Below, in pieces: positions 21,478 through 33,033 of a DNA stretch of 64,000 nt (positions are counted from its first letter, which is position 1; every line of letters begins with the position of its first letter). The DNA comes from Vanrija pseudolonga (lineage: Eukaryota; Basidiomycota; Tremellomycetes; Trichosporonales; Trichosporonaceae), in assembly GCF_020906515.1 (NCBI RefSeq), contig NC_085850.1:1178001-1242000 (forward strand), read 5' to 3'. The notes beneath the pieces are model-generated. The model searched no databases and was not told where the DNA came from. It saw only the letters and a list, made by a program, of their open reading frames with translations. Both the position numbers and the translations under genes were made by a program.

Positions 21478-23516
21478 CTACTGGAACCCAGTGGTGTACT
21501 GATTTTGGCCGTTCTGCGCCTGGACCGCCTGCTGTGCGGCCACCTGCTGTGCGAGTCTCGCCTTGTAGTTCTCCAGCTCGGCCACGGTGAATGGAACCGG
21601 TGGCGGAGCGGGCAGCGTCGTGAGATGTGGCAGCGCCTGCTGCTGGTACTGCTGTAACTGCAGAATCTGCTGATGTTGCTGCAGTGGGATCGCCTGCTGA
21701 GGTTGCATCAAGAGCTGCTGCTGCACTTGTGGCGAGGAGTGCGGCGGCGGCTGCCGCAGCTGCTGCTGCTGGGGTTGCGCTTGCTGCGCTTGCTGCCCTT
21801 GTGGCTGCGCCGAATTGTTTCTCATGTGGTCCTTGATGTGCGTAACGACATCTCTGTACACGTCGTCACGGATGTTTGGCCGGATCTCGCTGAACGTCTT
21901 GTTGACCATAATAGGGACCAGGGCATCGACCCTGGCCTCCACAGCCGTTAACACCTCGGCCTTGAGCGTCTCAAACTTCGTCTCGACCTCTCTGCGGAGG
22001 ATGGACGCCGCCGCAGTCGTGTACGCGCCCGCAGCGGCCTCGGCTTGTCGCTTCGCCGACGCTGCCTGGCTGTCGCGGAGCTGTTGGATCTCCTTCTGCA
22101 TGCGCACCATCTCGGTGGCGAGTCGGAGGACGTTCTCAGACTGGTCGACCGGGGCGGGGGTTGGTGTTGGAGCCAGCATCGGCGGCATCCAGTCGTCTTG
22201 TGCTGGTTCGACTGCAGCTGTCGACGGGCCGGCCGCTGATGCCTCAGCGGCGGCCTCCGCCTCGGCAACCACTGCTGCGGCTACCGAGGGCTCTCGTGCT
22301 GTCGGCATCTCGTCGTCCTTCTTGTCCACGACAAGCCGCGGCTGCCCAGTTAGCCGTCCGTTGGGGTCGTTCCGGCGCTGGTACTGCTCCCAGGAGCGGA
22401 CGCGGTGGGTAGAGTCATAGTCGCGGACGTTGATCTCGTTCTCGAGTTCGTCGAACTTCTCGTCCAGGTTGTCGACGCGGCCCTGCACGGTGCTGACTTG
22501 CGTGACGAGGTCGAGGAGCATTTGGCGCACGCGGTCTCTCTTGCCCTCTACGCTCTTGTCCTTCGTCGCCGCTCCTACTGCTGGCGCAACAGATGATGAC
22601 GAGGCGCTGGGTTCTGCGTCGGTCGGCACCTCCACAGCCTTGCCCTTGCCCTTGTCCAGCGGCGGTGTGGGTGTCGGCTCATCGGGTGGTGGGGGTGGTG
22701 GCTCCTGAGATGGCGGTGGGGGCGTGGATGACGGCGGCGCGGCGATGCGTAATGGCGGGGGACCCGACTGCTCGAGCTGGAGTATGCGCTGTCGCAGCCC
22801 TTCAATCTCGAGCGCCGCCGTGTCCCCGTCTCGCACGCCTGGCCTGGACAGTGCGCGGCGGAGCAGGTCGTTGAACCCAGCGCCCACAGCCTCGGACGCT
22901 ATCCGAACCTCGTTGTTCAAGTCGGCCGCCTGTCTCTGGGCATCGCGGAGCGCCACGCCGTCCGTATTGAACGCCTTCAGGCGGTCGAGATGCCGCTGCA
23001 CCTGCGCTTGTCTCGTGCGCGCCGTGAGGAGGTTGTATATTTGCCTGCAAGGTTAGCGGAGCGCCGTAACAACATGCACCCAACTCACGTCGTGAAGTCG
23101 TCCATGCTGACTGGGTTCGGCAGTGGTGATGGATCGCGCGAATCGCGTCGCTTCGAAGGAGGCGAGTAGTATCCCGGCGAGTTGGCTCTCGGCTTGGGCC
23201 ACTTGTTGGTCGTTGCGCGCGTGGAGTCCCAACCAGCATTGCGCGAGGGCCCGGCCTCGGACGGGTCCTCGCGTCGTCGCCTAGGGTCGGACGGCCTGCC
23301 CGTGCGCCCGGGGGAGCGGTCGCGCTCGCGCTCGCTGCGGTACGAGTTGCCGCTGCCGCTGTATGCCGGGCGCTGCTGGTACGGGGGCGACGCGGAGCGC
23401 CGCGGCGGCGAGCGCGGGCGCGGCGGTAGCCCCGACGGCCGACTGTCGTTGTAGTACCCCCCTCTGGGCTCGCGCACCTCACCGCTCTCGCGTGGAGAGC
23501 GTGGTGGGCTCGGCAT
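21478..23516 (-). CDS. Unrecognised coiled-coil, Gln-rich protein
   Basis: Two minus-strand exons (23516-23089 and 23044-21478) give 664 residues in a consistent, GC3-rich frame. Residues 1-140 are an Arg/Ser/Pro/Gly-rich, disordered, RS-like region. Around 143-230 lies a helical segment with LLTARTRQAQVQRHLDRLK, then Pro-rich linkers. A second coiled coil near 280-330 contains QMLLDLVTQVSTVQGRVDNL and DELENEINVRD. A third helical region near 440-540 includes ENVLRLATEMVRMQKEIQQL and MVNKTFSEIRPNIRDDVY. The end is poly-Gln with FTVAELENYKARLAQQV. No catalytic domain is visible. The composition suits an RNA-processing or chromatin scaffold, but no function is assigned. Confidence 0.7.
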
Positions 23517-23812
23517 GGTGGTGGTGGTGCACGTTGAGTGAAGTGGGAAGAAGCAAGCGCATCATTCAAGGCTGGATCGCCGTGATTGTTGTTGTTGAGC
23601 GGCAAAATTAGGTTCCGCCCCGGGACGGCCGACGGTGGGGTTGTTGTTGTGGGTGTCGAGTTGCAGTGTGCCTCAAGACGACTAAGACTGATGCATGCAT
23701 GTGCCTTTATCCAGATCTACATCTCACGACCCGCGTCTATGTGCTACATACGCCGGCGAGGATACGTCGACGCGTGTTAATGCTGAGCCGAAGCGTCCAG
23801 CCCCACGCCACA

Positions 23813-24997
23813 TTACTTGGGCATGACGAACACAGTCTTGGCGACCTTGTTCTGCTCAAAGAGCTCATAGTACTTCTCGGCCTCGTCCAGATCCACCTTG
23901 TTCTCGACAAAGCTCTTGAACACGTCGAGGTTGTCCCGGAGCACGTTGGCAGCGAGCGGGAAGAAGGTGCGGACGGAGCAGCGGCCGAACTGGAGGCGCG
24001 CGTTCTTCGAGTAGAGCTGGTCGCCGTCGAGGTCGATGTGGCGCGAGTGCACGCCGACGGACGAGACGGCGCCGTACGGCCGCACAAGTTCGAGAGCAGT
24101 CAACACGGCGCCAGCGTGGCCGACCACCTCGAGCACGGCGTCGGCGCCCCGCCCGTTCGTGGCCTTGGCCAGCGCCTCCTTGAGCTCGGGCAGGGGGAGC
24201 GCGATGGCGCCGTGCTTCTCCGCCAGAGCTAGGCGCTGCGTCGCCAGATCAGTAGCGTACACCGTCTCGAACAGCGTGCGCGCCGACGAGATGGCGCACA
24301 GCCCGACCGGCCCGCAGCCAATGACGACCGCCACGCCCTTCTTGGGCACGGTGCCGGCGAGCGCGTCGGCATAGGTCCACTGTGCAGCGTCGTTGTCGAG
24401 CAACCGCCGCGCGTTCATCGCACTGCTGTACCCCGTCGGCAGGATATCCGTCATCAGCAGCGCGACGTCCTCTGGCAGCCCGGCCGGGAAAGGGAACAGG
24501 CAGCCGTCGGCGAGCGGCATGCGGAAGTACTCTGCCTGCCCGCCGATGAGGCACGCGTTCTGGTCGCACCGGGACGTGTAGCCCTGGTCGCAGTAGAAGC
24601 AGTTCCCTGGCGTCAGCAGACGTCAAGGGGCAGCACCCACCGCAAGAGACCGAGAAGGGCGCGATGACATGGTCGCCGACCTTGAACTTGTTGACGGCGG
24701 CGCCAGTCGCCACGACGGTCCCGACGACCTCGTGGCCCATGACGTACCCGCTGCCCTCCTCGTGGCCGCGGTACGCGTGGAGATCGGAGCCTGGGGCGGG
24801 CGTGAGCTTGAGATTCACTTCATCTCCCGACGCCAACGCCAGCACGCACCACACAGGCCGGCCAGGTGCACCTTGATCAATACGTCGGTGTCCTTCTCGA
24901 GCTGGGGCACAGGCACCTCCTTGACCTTGACGTCGAACGGGCCGTTCATGACCACGGCGCGCATGGTCGCAGGCAGGGGGGCGGGGGCAGCGGACAT
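23813..24997 (-). CDS. Zinc-dependent alcohol dehydrogenase (MDR superfamily)
   Basis: Three minus-strand exons (24997-24850, 24790-24641, 24606-23813) encode 363 residues. The catalytic zinc ligands appear in GLCGSDLHAYRGHEEG and GHEVVGTV. The structural zinc site is intact as CGNCFYCDQGYTSRC (C-x2-C-x2-C-x7-C). The Rossmann fold follows with VAVVIGCGPVGLCAIS. The sequence is of the formaldehyde dehydrogenase/threonine dehydrogenase-like branch of medium-chain dehydrogenases, which oxidise alcohols with NAD(P). The substrate cannot be told. There is no targeting signal, so it is probably cytosolic. The start is the first ATG; a second in-frame ATG 11 codons later is also possible. Confidence 0.88.
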
Positions 24998-25540
24998 TGT
25001 GTGAGTGGGTGGTCGGCACTGCACGGAGCAGCGCCGACGATTATTTAACGACGAGCCAAGGGAGCGAGCAGTGTGGACGTGTGGAGGCGAACGGGGTGCA
25101 ACCGGCCAAAGCCGCACCGGTGCCTGAGGGTGACCCGGCCGAGCGGCAAGCGCTGGCGCATCGATGGCGACGACGGCGGCGGCGGCGTGCAAGCTGCTGC
25201 TGCAGCATGGCACCTGATGCATCAGCTGCTTGGAGCATATGCGCGGGGCCTCGCTGCATGCGCCAGTCTACCTCGTCGATCACGACTAGAGAGTGGGTTG
25301 CGAGCGGAAAGCCAAGGCGGCAACTCCGCTTTGCCCCACCCGCAATCTCGCAATGTGGCAATCGCGCTGCGCCGCTGATTGATAGGAATGCGGCTGCGCC
25401 AAGGCGTCAGTAGCGTGCAAGCGGTCGGCAACCGCGCGGCAAGTAAGTATGCATCTAGCGTGTGGCGTGGCGTGGCGCGGCGTGCATCGCCGGCTATCGC
25501 AAAATCGTTCATAGGTAGGAAGGTATTCTAAAGATGTCTA
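24998..25540. other. Promoter region of the alcohol dehydrogenase and 3' region of the next gene
   Basis: This 543-bp stretch sits upstream of the minus-strand alcohol dehydrogenase. A TTAAATAA-like AT-rich box on the minus strand lies about 45 bp before its ATG (near 25041-25048). Nothing else is supported. Confidence 0.4.
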
Positions 25541-27651
25541 CTACTTGCTCGTCGTCGCGCGGTGCAGCATGCCCTCAAAGATCTCGACGTTGCGCGCGCG
25601 CAGCGCAGCCTTGTAGCGCGCGAACGTGTCGCCCGTGTTCCACCAGCGTGACGGGCTGAGGAATGCCTTGGCAGCCGGCACTGTGGGCGCAGGGGCAGCG
25701 CCATACGCCGCCTGCCATGGCTGCTGGCCGGCGCGCAGCTGCTCGATCGCGCGCACGGTCGTCGTGGACAGCGGGTTGGCGATGTAGCTTGGGCTGTGGA
25801 GGTAGGTGTAGCTCTCTAGCAGTCGGCGCGAGGCGAGGAGCGGTGTCTGGGGGTGTGAGCGGGGTGAAATACAGTACTAGCCTTCTGAACGCTGCTCACC
25901 TCGCACATGATAGCCGCTGGAATGCTCGCGCTCGACCGCACCTTGTAGTACGCGTCCGTGTTAAACGCGGGCAGCACGATGTCCTGCGGTGCAAGTTAGC
26001 TGCGGCGTGACGCCTAGCAGGACAACAACTCACCATGCTCCGGATCAAAGAGTAGTACTCGACGTTGGTGACCTTTGGGTGCACGACCACGACGGGGTTC
26101 TCCTCGGCCACCAGGAGCGGGGGGAACTCGACCTTGTGCTCGTTGAGCCCGATAAAGTGGAGTGTGAATGGGCTATCCTCGATGGGGATGATGCGCTGCG
26201 GGATACCTTCGACCTTGTATCCCCATGCCGGCGGGTCGGCTGTAGTCTGTCAGCACACTGAGTGGCACATGGCACATGGCACGACACGACGCACCCAGGA
26301 TCGCCTGCTCAAGCTCGCGCATCACGCCCTCGTAGTCGCGCGAGCTCTGCTGAATACGCCCAATAATGGCGGCCTTGTCAAACCTTCCAGTGACGACCTT
26401 ACGCGGGACACGCGACAGCGGGGGGTCGAACACGGGCGCCCAGTCCAACACGGGGACGCGCTCCCACGCCGTCGAGCGCGTCTCCTCGGCCCACCGGCCG
26501 ATGGTGCGACGCACCTCTTGGCCAGTGTGCGAGCCGAGCGTGAGCACGTCCAGGCGGTCACTCTCGGCCCACGGCGCATAGATCTCCGGGTCCATCTTCT
26601 GGATGCCGAAGAAGTCGCCCTCGTGCACCTGGCAAATCACGCGCACCGTCGAGTTGTTGAGCGCGTCGAGCACGCCGTGGCCGCGGTTCTGGAACTTGGG
26701 GTCGCCTGGTGTGTGTGTTAGCACTGGTCGCGGGCGTGGTAGCGGTGATGGCACGCACAGGAGTTGATAAACACCACGTCGTATTCGTTATTCTGGATCG
26801 CCTTGCCCAGCAGCTCGGGGTTGAGCGGCGCCTGCGGGTGGATGTCGGCGAGAATATCGCCAAACTCCCAGTTGGGGCGGTACGCTGGTGTGTGTGTGAG
26901 CGGCGATCGTTCAACAAGCACAGCAAGCGGTGTACGCACAATAAAACGTCGCATTGATGCCCATTGACTGGAGGACGGAGAGTACGGCGCCGAACACCTC
27001 TGCGCGACGTTAGCTTAGCGACGACCAGCGCGACCCACCGCCATGGTACGGCGTCGGCTCGTACACGGCGACGCGGAGCGACGACGACGGGCTCCCGACG
27101 AGTATTTTCCGTGTCCGGTCGCCACCGAACCACGGGAAGACGATAAAGGCCAGCACGAAGGCGAGCATGAAGGCCGGGGCGAGGCGGCGCGCGGCGCCAC
27201 CGTTGCGCGTGCGCGGGTCGAAGAGCATCTTGAGTCTGCGGGCGACGAGGTGGACGAGGTGCAAGATGATGCGCAGGTGGAGAAAGTGTGCCAGCGTCCT
27301 CCAAGGCGACCACCGTGCGCGGGTGTGGGTGTGGGTGTGGGCGTGGGCGTGGTGGGTGTGGGCGTGGGCGTGGTGGGTGTGGGCGTGGGCGTGGTGGGTG
27401 TGGGCGTGTCTTTTGTTCGTCGTGCGGGACGCGGGCGCGGACAGGCGGCTTGGGGCAGCAGCAGCAGCAGCTGGAGCGCGGCTGGACGTCGACGCGCTGC
27501 TCCTACTACTGCTGTGCACATTGCGTCCCATCCTGCTGCCGCCGCTGCTGGTGCTTGCGCCGCCCAATGTGCCTTGTTCCACCTCGCCCCCGCCCGGACG
27601 GGGTGCGCCCTGGTTGTATCCGTCGAGGGTGTCGTAACGGACGGCGGCCAT
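25541..27651 (-). CDS. Type II membrane protein resembling a GT-B glycosyltransferase, with His-rich cytosolic repeat
   Basis: Seven minus-strand exons (27651-27039, 26999-26940, 26884-26759, 26705-26295, 26239-26034, 25983-25900, 25846-25541) give 601 residues. The N-terminus is Ala/Ser/Gly-rich, then has an exact HAHTHHA triple repeat at about residues 84-104, a basic stretch, and one hydrophobic anchor (PAFMLAFVLAFIVFPWF, about 158-175). The luminal part contains EVFGAVLSVLQSMGINATF, ADIHPQAPLNPELLG, VRVICQVHEGDFFGIQKMDP, LLVAEENPVVVVHPKV and DIVLPAFN, in an arrangement reminiscent of nucleotide-sugar GT-B enzymes. I do not recognise the exact family. Golgi residence is inferred from topology. 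All exons join in frame and no break is seen. Confidence 0.65.
27340..27402. repeat. Three exact 21-bp tandem repeats encoding a His-rich segment
   Basis: The unit GGCGTGGGCGTGGTGGGTGT plus G occurs three times without change at 27340-27360, 27361-27381 and 27382-27402, flanked by degenerate GTGGGT repeats back to 27321. On the minus strand it encodes HAHTHHA repeats in the cytosolic tail of the type II membrane protein. A length that is a multiple of three allows copy-number change without frameshift. Confidence 0.9.
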
Positions 27652-28348
27652 CTTCAAGAAGAAGGATTGATTGAGATTGATTGTCGCGCGCGCGCTCGAG
27701 CCAGCTCTGCGCCACAACAGCGCCACAATCTGGCACTCGTTGTCGGCTTGATCTCTCGCCACAATTCACAATCTCGTGATCTGATCTCTGCAAGCAACAC
27801 CTGACGAGGCGTGTGAGATGCTTTCTGGGAACGATTCACTCACTTTCAAACTGGCAAAGCCCGGCTGTTGCCATGTCGTATGCCTCCCACCCACGCACAC
27901 ACAACGGCCAGGGGAAAAAACCACGGCAGCTGTCCGCGGACCCCGGGTCAACTAAGGCACCCGCGCCTTCTGATTACTGTATGCGAGCGCGCGCGGTGTC
28001 TTGGCGCCGCAGCGGATGGTCAGCTCGTCAGAATCAGTTGCGCGCAAGTCGTCGGTGTCGAATGCGGCGAGGTTGGAGTGTATGCAGTAACAACAACATG
28101 CCAAGCGCAGTGGTCGATTGACGCGCCCACGCGACCTGGAAGCTTGGAGCTAATCATACTTTGAAACGAGCAACCTTGTTTTGACCCAGTAAAAAAGGCC
28201 TTGCTGCGAGCCTTCCCCACGCGTGGGAAGATCTCGTTTCATGTTCAGGGCGGGGCAACGACTCCAACACGCTCAGTCGGTCAGTCGTCGTCCACCACAC
28301 TACATGGCTCAGCTCTACATGTACATCTTGACACTTTCTGCTTGCTCT
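27652..28348. other. Intergenic region upstream of the type II membrane protein gene
   Basis: This 697-bp stretch lies between two minus-strand genes. It holds the promoter of the type II membrane protein and the 3' region of GLC8. No TATA box, RNA gene or supported coding frame is seen. Confidence 0.45.
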
Positions 28349-29900
28349 CTACAGCGTGCCGTTGGCACCATTTGGCAGAGGAGGGACCGGGGATACCTCG
28401 TCGGCACCTTCGTCCTCATCCTCGTCCTCGTCCATCTCTTGCGCACGCTTGAGCGCCAGCGCCGCCTCCTGGCCGTAGTGCATGGCGCGCTTCTTCTCAA
28501 AGTCACGCTTGTGGGCACGCTGCTCCTCATCCAGGCCCTCGTCTTCGCTGTCGGCAAACACCTCGCTGCCCGACGTGTTGCCAGTAGCATTGCCAGACGT
28601 GTTGGCGTACGTCGCGCCGACGAGCGCCGGGATCGCCTGTGATGGCGACGACGGCTGGCCCGGGTACACGGGGTGCGGCTTGTCGGGCAGCGAGAAGGAT
28701 GCCGAGCGAGACGAGCCCGACGACGTCGCCGTCGAAGGGCGTCTGGCGTTGCGCTGAGTGTTCTCCACCAGTTCGGGGTTGATCTTGTTCGTGGGGCTGC
28801 GGCGGCGTCAGGCCACGCACGAGACTGAACACAGCAGCAGCGACGTACCTGTTGGGCGAGTCGAGCGACCACGCCGATCCGCGGTCCTGGCTCAGGTCGA
28901 AGTCTGGCACCTCTGCGGCAAGCGTCAGCATGTGTGGCGGCGTCCCTACTACACCGCCCGCACTGACCTCCAATACCAAGCACGACGTCGTTCTCGGCGT
29001 CATAACGGACATATGGCGTCTTGGGCTCGTCAATCTTCCTTTGCAGAGTCAGCGGTCGGTCGTTTGTCGCGAGGCTGGGGCTAGGACTGGCCGGCAGGCC
29101 TGTGCGCCCCAACGTCACTCACATGAGCGAGTCCTTCTGGATCTCGGTGAGCGCAATGTTCGCCTCGTCCCAGGTCAGGCTGGGCAGGGTTAGCACGGGG
29201 GCTTCAGTGGGGTATGATGGTCAAGTCGGATGCGGGCGGCGTCGTGGTGGCGAGGGGATGAGGGGAGCATGCGAGTGCGCAACGGCGGTGCTCGCCCGAC
29301 CAGGCCCTCCACCTCGGTGCAGGTCGCGATATCCGCTACTCAGATCCAGTCACCTTCGTTGCCTTCCTCGCCTGTCCCATCTTCCTCGCCTTCCTCGTCT
29401 TCCCTTCCTTCCTCGCCTTCCTCCGGCCGGCCGGCACAGCCGTCGCCCCCGCTCCCGCCCTCGAGCGTTGCTCGAGAGCTCGTGAGGAAGGGGGCCCGCC
29501 CGGCCACCTGCTGCGCGAGCAGGCCATCGTCCACCCACCCATCCACCCTGATGGCGCGAGCGATACTGTGCCCGCCCACCCACCTCTATGATCGCGCAGC
29601 GATCAAGAAGTATGCCACCACCCCTCCACCGCTCCGCCTCCCCCCACCGTTCACCCGGCTCCGCCTCTCCCTCCACCCAACTCACTGCTCCTGGTCCTTG
29701 GGGTCCGTCGGCGCACGGATCGGGTTCTTGAGAATACCCCTTGCAGGCGGAGGCCTCTCCGAGCTGTTACCCAGCTGCTGTCCCTGGTCGTCGCCGTCGT
29801 CGACCACCTGCTCGGCCACGACGTCGTTGCGTGCCTGCGGTGGAATGTCGATGTGCGACGGGTGCGCGTGCGTCTCGGAGTAGGGTGGGCGGTCTGACAT
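28349..29900 (-). CDS. GLC8: Protein phosphatase 1 regulatory inhibitor-2 homologue (Glc8)
   Basis: Five minus-strand exons (29900-29686, 29179-29123, 29038-28968, 28912-28849, 28796-28349) give 284 residues. All three hallmark blocks of inhibitor-2 are present: RGILKNP near residue 55, KIDEPKTPYVRYDAE near 95 with the Thr of the conserved Pro-x-Thr-Pro phosphosite, and KRDFEKKRAMHYGQEA near 230, the PP1-docking helix. LTWDEANIALTEIQKDSLM precedes the second block as in relatives. The protein binds PP1 (Glc7) and, depending on phosphorylation, inhibits or activates it. The tail is acidic. Intron 1 is about 506 nt, the longest intron resolved in this window. Confidence 0.9.
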
Positions 29901-30517
29901 TGTGCAATTGTGCGTGTGTGGTTGTTGTGAAGTGGAAAGGAAAGCAAAGCAAAGGGAATGAATGCGTTGTTGGTTGGCTTGGCTCTGTGGTGCGGCGACC
30001 ACTGATCAGGTGGCCCTTGTCGCTCGCTCACAGACGTCACAGTGACGAGTGGCTTGGGCGACTAGCAGTGGTGCAGGCCTATTGGATGAGAGAGTGTCCC
30101 GCCAGTCCCGCGAGAGGCTTTTGCGCGCCTTGATTAGGGCGCCTTGCGTATCATTACTAAATTGGGCCCTTGTTTGTGATTAGGACGCGCTTCCCCTTGT
30201 CCTCAGGGGCGAGACAGCCGCCTGGGATGCGGCGGCACATGTGCGCCGTTGGCTGGCGCGCTGCTGGCCTGCTGGCTGGCTGGCTGGCGGCACGCGGCAC
30301 GGCTTGCAGGACGCGCCTCCACGTCGACGACCAGAGTGACGGCCCTCGCCTCTCCACGCGCTCATACATGATTGACCCTTTACCTTCCAACCCCTTCCAC
30401 GTTCCACTCCCACTTTCAAAGCACTCACCACTGCTACTACTAAAACGCCATTGCGCCTTTGAGCTCACCACTCACTAGTGCTCTCTCGTCTCGTCTACCA
30501 ACCCGTCGAAAGAAAGA
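29901..30517. other. Divergent promoter region GLC8 / calnexin
   Basis: This 617-bp stretch lies between the divergent starts of GLC8 (minus) and calnexin (plus). A run of short GCTGGCTG repeats occurs near 30270-30290. No unfolded-protein-response element or TATA box was confidently recognised. Confidence 0.45.
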
Positions 30518-32460
30518 ATGAGGCCTCAGAACGTTGTCACCGCCGCCGGCACCGGCGCCCTCATCCTGGCCGCCTCGGCTTCTGCCTCCGAGGTCACTTT
30601 CAAGGTGTGTGTCATCAAGACGGGCGGCTGCTGCTCCGAGCGCAGGTTATGGTTAATTCGGCCCTCCGCGCGCACGCGTCGCGCGGGTCGTCACTCATGA
30701 TGGCGACGTTGCGAGCCAAGATGCCACTGCTGCTGAGGAGCCGCGCTCGCGATGTGTTGTGTGCACAGCTGACATCTCACAGCCTACCACCCTCAAGGCT
30801 CCGTTCATTGAGCAGTTCGTTGAGGACCTCGGCCCCGACTCGCGCTGGACCGTCTCGCAGGCGACCAAGCAGACCCCCGTCGGTGACGAGACCTTCTCGT
30901 ACGTCGGCACCTGGGCCGTCGAGGAGCCCGAGGTCTTCCCCGGCATCAAGGGCGACAAGGGTCTTGTTCTGAGTGCGTTTAGAAATTATTTTGCCCGCGC
31001 GCGACTTTGGCTGACATTGGCCCGCAGAGTCCAAGGCTGCCCACCACGCCATCTCGACCGTCTTCGAGAAGCCTATTGAGACCAAGGGCAAGCCCCTCGT
31101 TGTCCAGTACGAGGTCAAGCTCCAGAAGGGCCTCGAGTGCGGTGGTGCCTACCTCAAGCTCCTGTCGGAGCAGGGTGAGAAGGAGGGTCTCCGCGCTGGC
31201 GAGGAGTACACGGACAAGGTGAGTAGTGGCTGTGCAACAGCTGTGCACCTCTGTGGGCCGTATTACTCACACACCCAGACCCCCTTCACGGTCATGTTCG
31301 GCCCTGACCGCTGTGGCTCGACCAACAAGGTCCACTTCATCTTCCGCCACAAGAACCCCGTCACTGGTGTCTTTGAGGAGAAGCACTACAACTCTCCTCC
31401 TCTTCCTAAGATCACCAAGACGACGGCGCTCTACACCCTCATCATCAACCCCGACAACACCTTCTCGATCAAGATCAACGACGAGGAGGTCTCGACTGGC
31501 AACCTCCTTGAGGACTTCACCCCCGCCGTCAACCCCGACGCCGAGATTGACGACCCCGAGGACTTCAAGCCCGCCGACTGGGTTGACATTGCCGAGATTG
31601 ACGACGTGGAGGCTGTCAAGCCCGACGACTGGGACGAGGACGCCCCGCTCACCATTGTCGACGTCGAGGCTGTCAAGCCCGAGGACTGGCTCGACGACGA
31701 GCCCATTGAGATTGCCGACCCCGAGGCCGAGAAGCCCGAGGAGTGGGATGACGAGGAGGACGGAGACTGGGTCGCCCCCACTGTCCCCAACCCCAAGTGC
31801 CAGGAGGCGTCTGGCTGTGGTGACTGGCAGCCTCCCAAGATCCGCAACCCCGACTTCAAGGGCAAGTGGGTCCGTCCCAAGATCGCCAACCCCGAGTACA
31901 AGGGTGTTTGGGCCCCGGCCAAGATTCCCAACCCCGACTTCTTCGAGGACAAGAACCCTGCCGCCCTCACCCCCATTGGCGGTCTTGGCTTTGAGCTCTG
32001 GACCATGACCGAGGACATTCTCTTTGACAACATCTACATTGGCCACGACGTTGCTCAGGCCGAGGAGTTTGCCAAGGAGACCTTCTACGTCAAGCGCCCC
32101 ATTGAGCAGGAGGCTGAGGGCTCGGCTCCCGAGGAGGACGACTCGATCCCTACCACCGTTGTCGACAAGATCCGCCTGCGCCTCCTCGAGTTTGTCGCCC
32201 TTGCCCAGATTGACCCTCTTGACGCTGCCAAGCAGCTTCCCGAGGTCGCCGCTGGTATCGTCGCCGCCTTCTTCACCTTCCTCGCTCTCCTCGGTGGTCT
32301 CTTTGGCCTGTTCAAGTCTGGTGGCTCTGCTGCCAAGAAGCCCACTGTTGTCAAGAAGTCTACTGTCAAGGCCGCGCCCGCTCCCGAGGCCAAGATTGAG
32401 GAGATCAAGGAGGACGACTCTGCTGCCAAGAAGCGCACCACGCGCAGCAGCAAGGAGTAG
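30518..32460 (+). CDS. CNE1: Calnexin, ER lectin chaperone
   Basis: Four exons (30518-30604, 30783-30972, 31028-31218, 31279-32460) give 549 residues. A signal peptide (hydrophobic to about residue 23, ending ASASA) is followed by the lectin domain with [11 protein letters not shown] and [20 protein letters not shown]. The P-domain arm at about 239-381 has the two sets of repeats ([11 protein letters not shown] types and [13 protein letters not shown] types). A transmembrane helix near 477-500 ([20 protein letters not shown]) is followed by a basic cytosolic tail ending RSSKE. The protein binds monoglucosylated N-glycans on folding glycoproteins. Intron 1 (178 nt) separates the signal peptide from the rest. 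No KDEL is present, as expected for a membrane-bound form. Confidence 0.96.
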
Positions 32461-33033
32461 GGTGTGTCTTGACTCGTTGATACCCTCCCTCCCTCCTCCC
32501 TCCCTCCCCTCACTGATGGGCTGTGGTCGTGGTGGACCAAGTAGCCCATCTGTAGCCGCTCTAGTCATTGCGGGGGCGCTGCGGCGTCTCTGCGCGCTCT
32601 GAAGATCATGCATATTCACTTCATTTGCCGGCGGGGTGGGGGGTTGGGTGGTGGGGGAGGTGGTCGATGGTTGTGGCCTGGTTGCACTGAGCATGTAGAG
32701 GAATGTTACAGTTGGTGCCAGTGCGCTGTGCATGCCGTCGGTGTCAAGCCGTTGGAAAGCAGCAGCAGCAGGCAGGCCCCTCTCGGTCACAGGGTGTTGA
32801 GTCATTGGGCGCCACGGCGGTACCGGGCAAGGCCGAGGAAAGTGACGTGATTATCAATCAGCATGACTGCGGTGACCGATGTCAGCCAGGGTGTGTGACT
32901 GTGGGCTGTCTGTCTGCGCACCACACGGCGGCCTTGCGAGCAAGTGGAGGCAAACCACAAAGAGGGCTTTATGCAGCAGCGTGCTTTGTCTTCTCATCGC
33001 TTCGCCACCAACGAACGACACAAGCAAACGACA
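32461..33033. other. Intergenic region calnexin - DsbA-like gene
   Basis: This 573-bp stretch contains a CT-rich tract right after the calnexin stop (32485-32515) and a G-rich block at 32630-32665. No coding frame is supported. Confidence 0.45.

Noticed and set aside
27321-27412. Regularly spaced repeats that might suggest a CRISPR-like array.
   Set aside because: They are contiguous 21-bp coding tandem repeats without spacers, in a eukaryotic gene.
31267-32805. A 512-codon open frame on the minus strand opposite calnexin.
   Set aside because: It is the antisense shadow of a highly biased coding exon (C/G third positions remove stop codons on the other strand). It is Leu/Val/Gly repetitive and has no domain.
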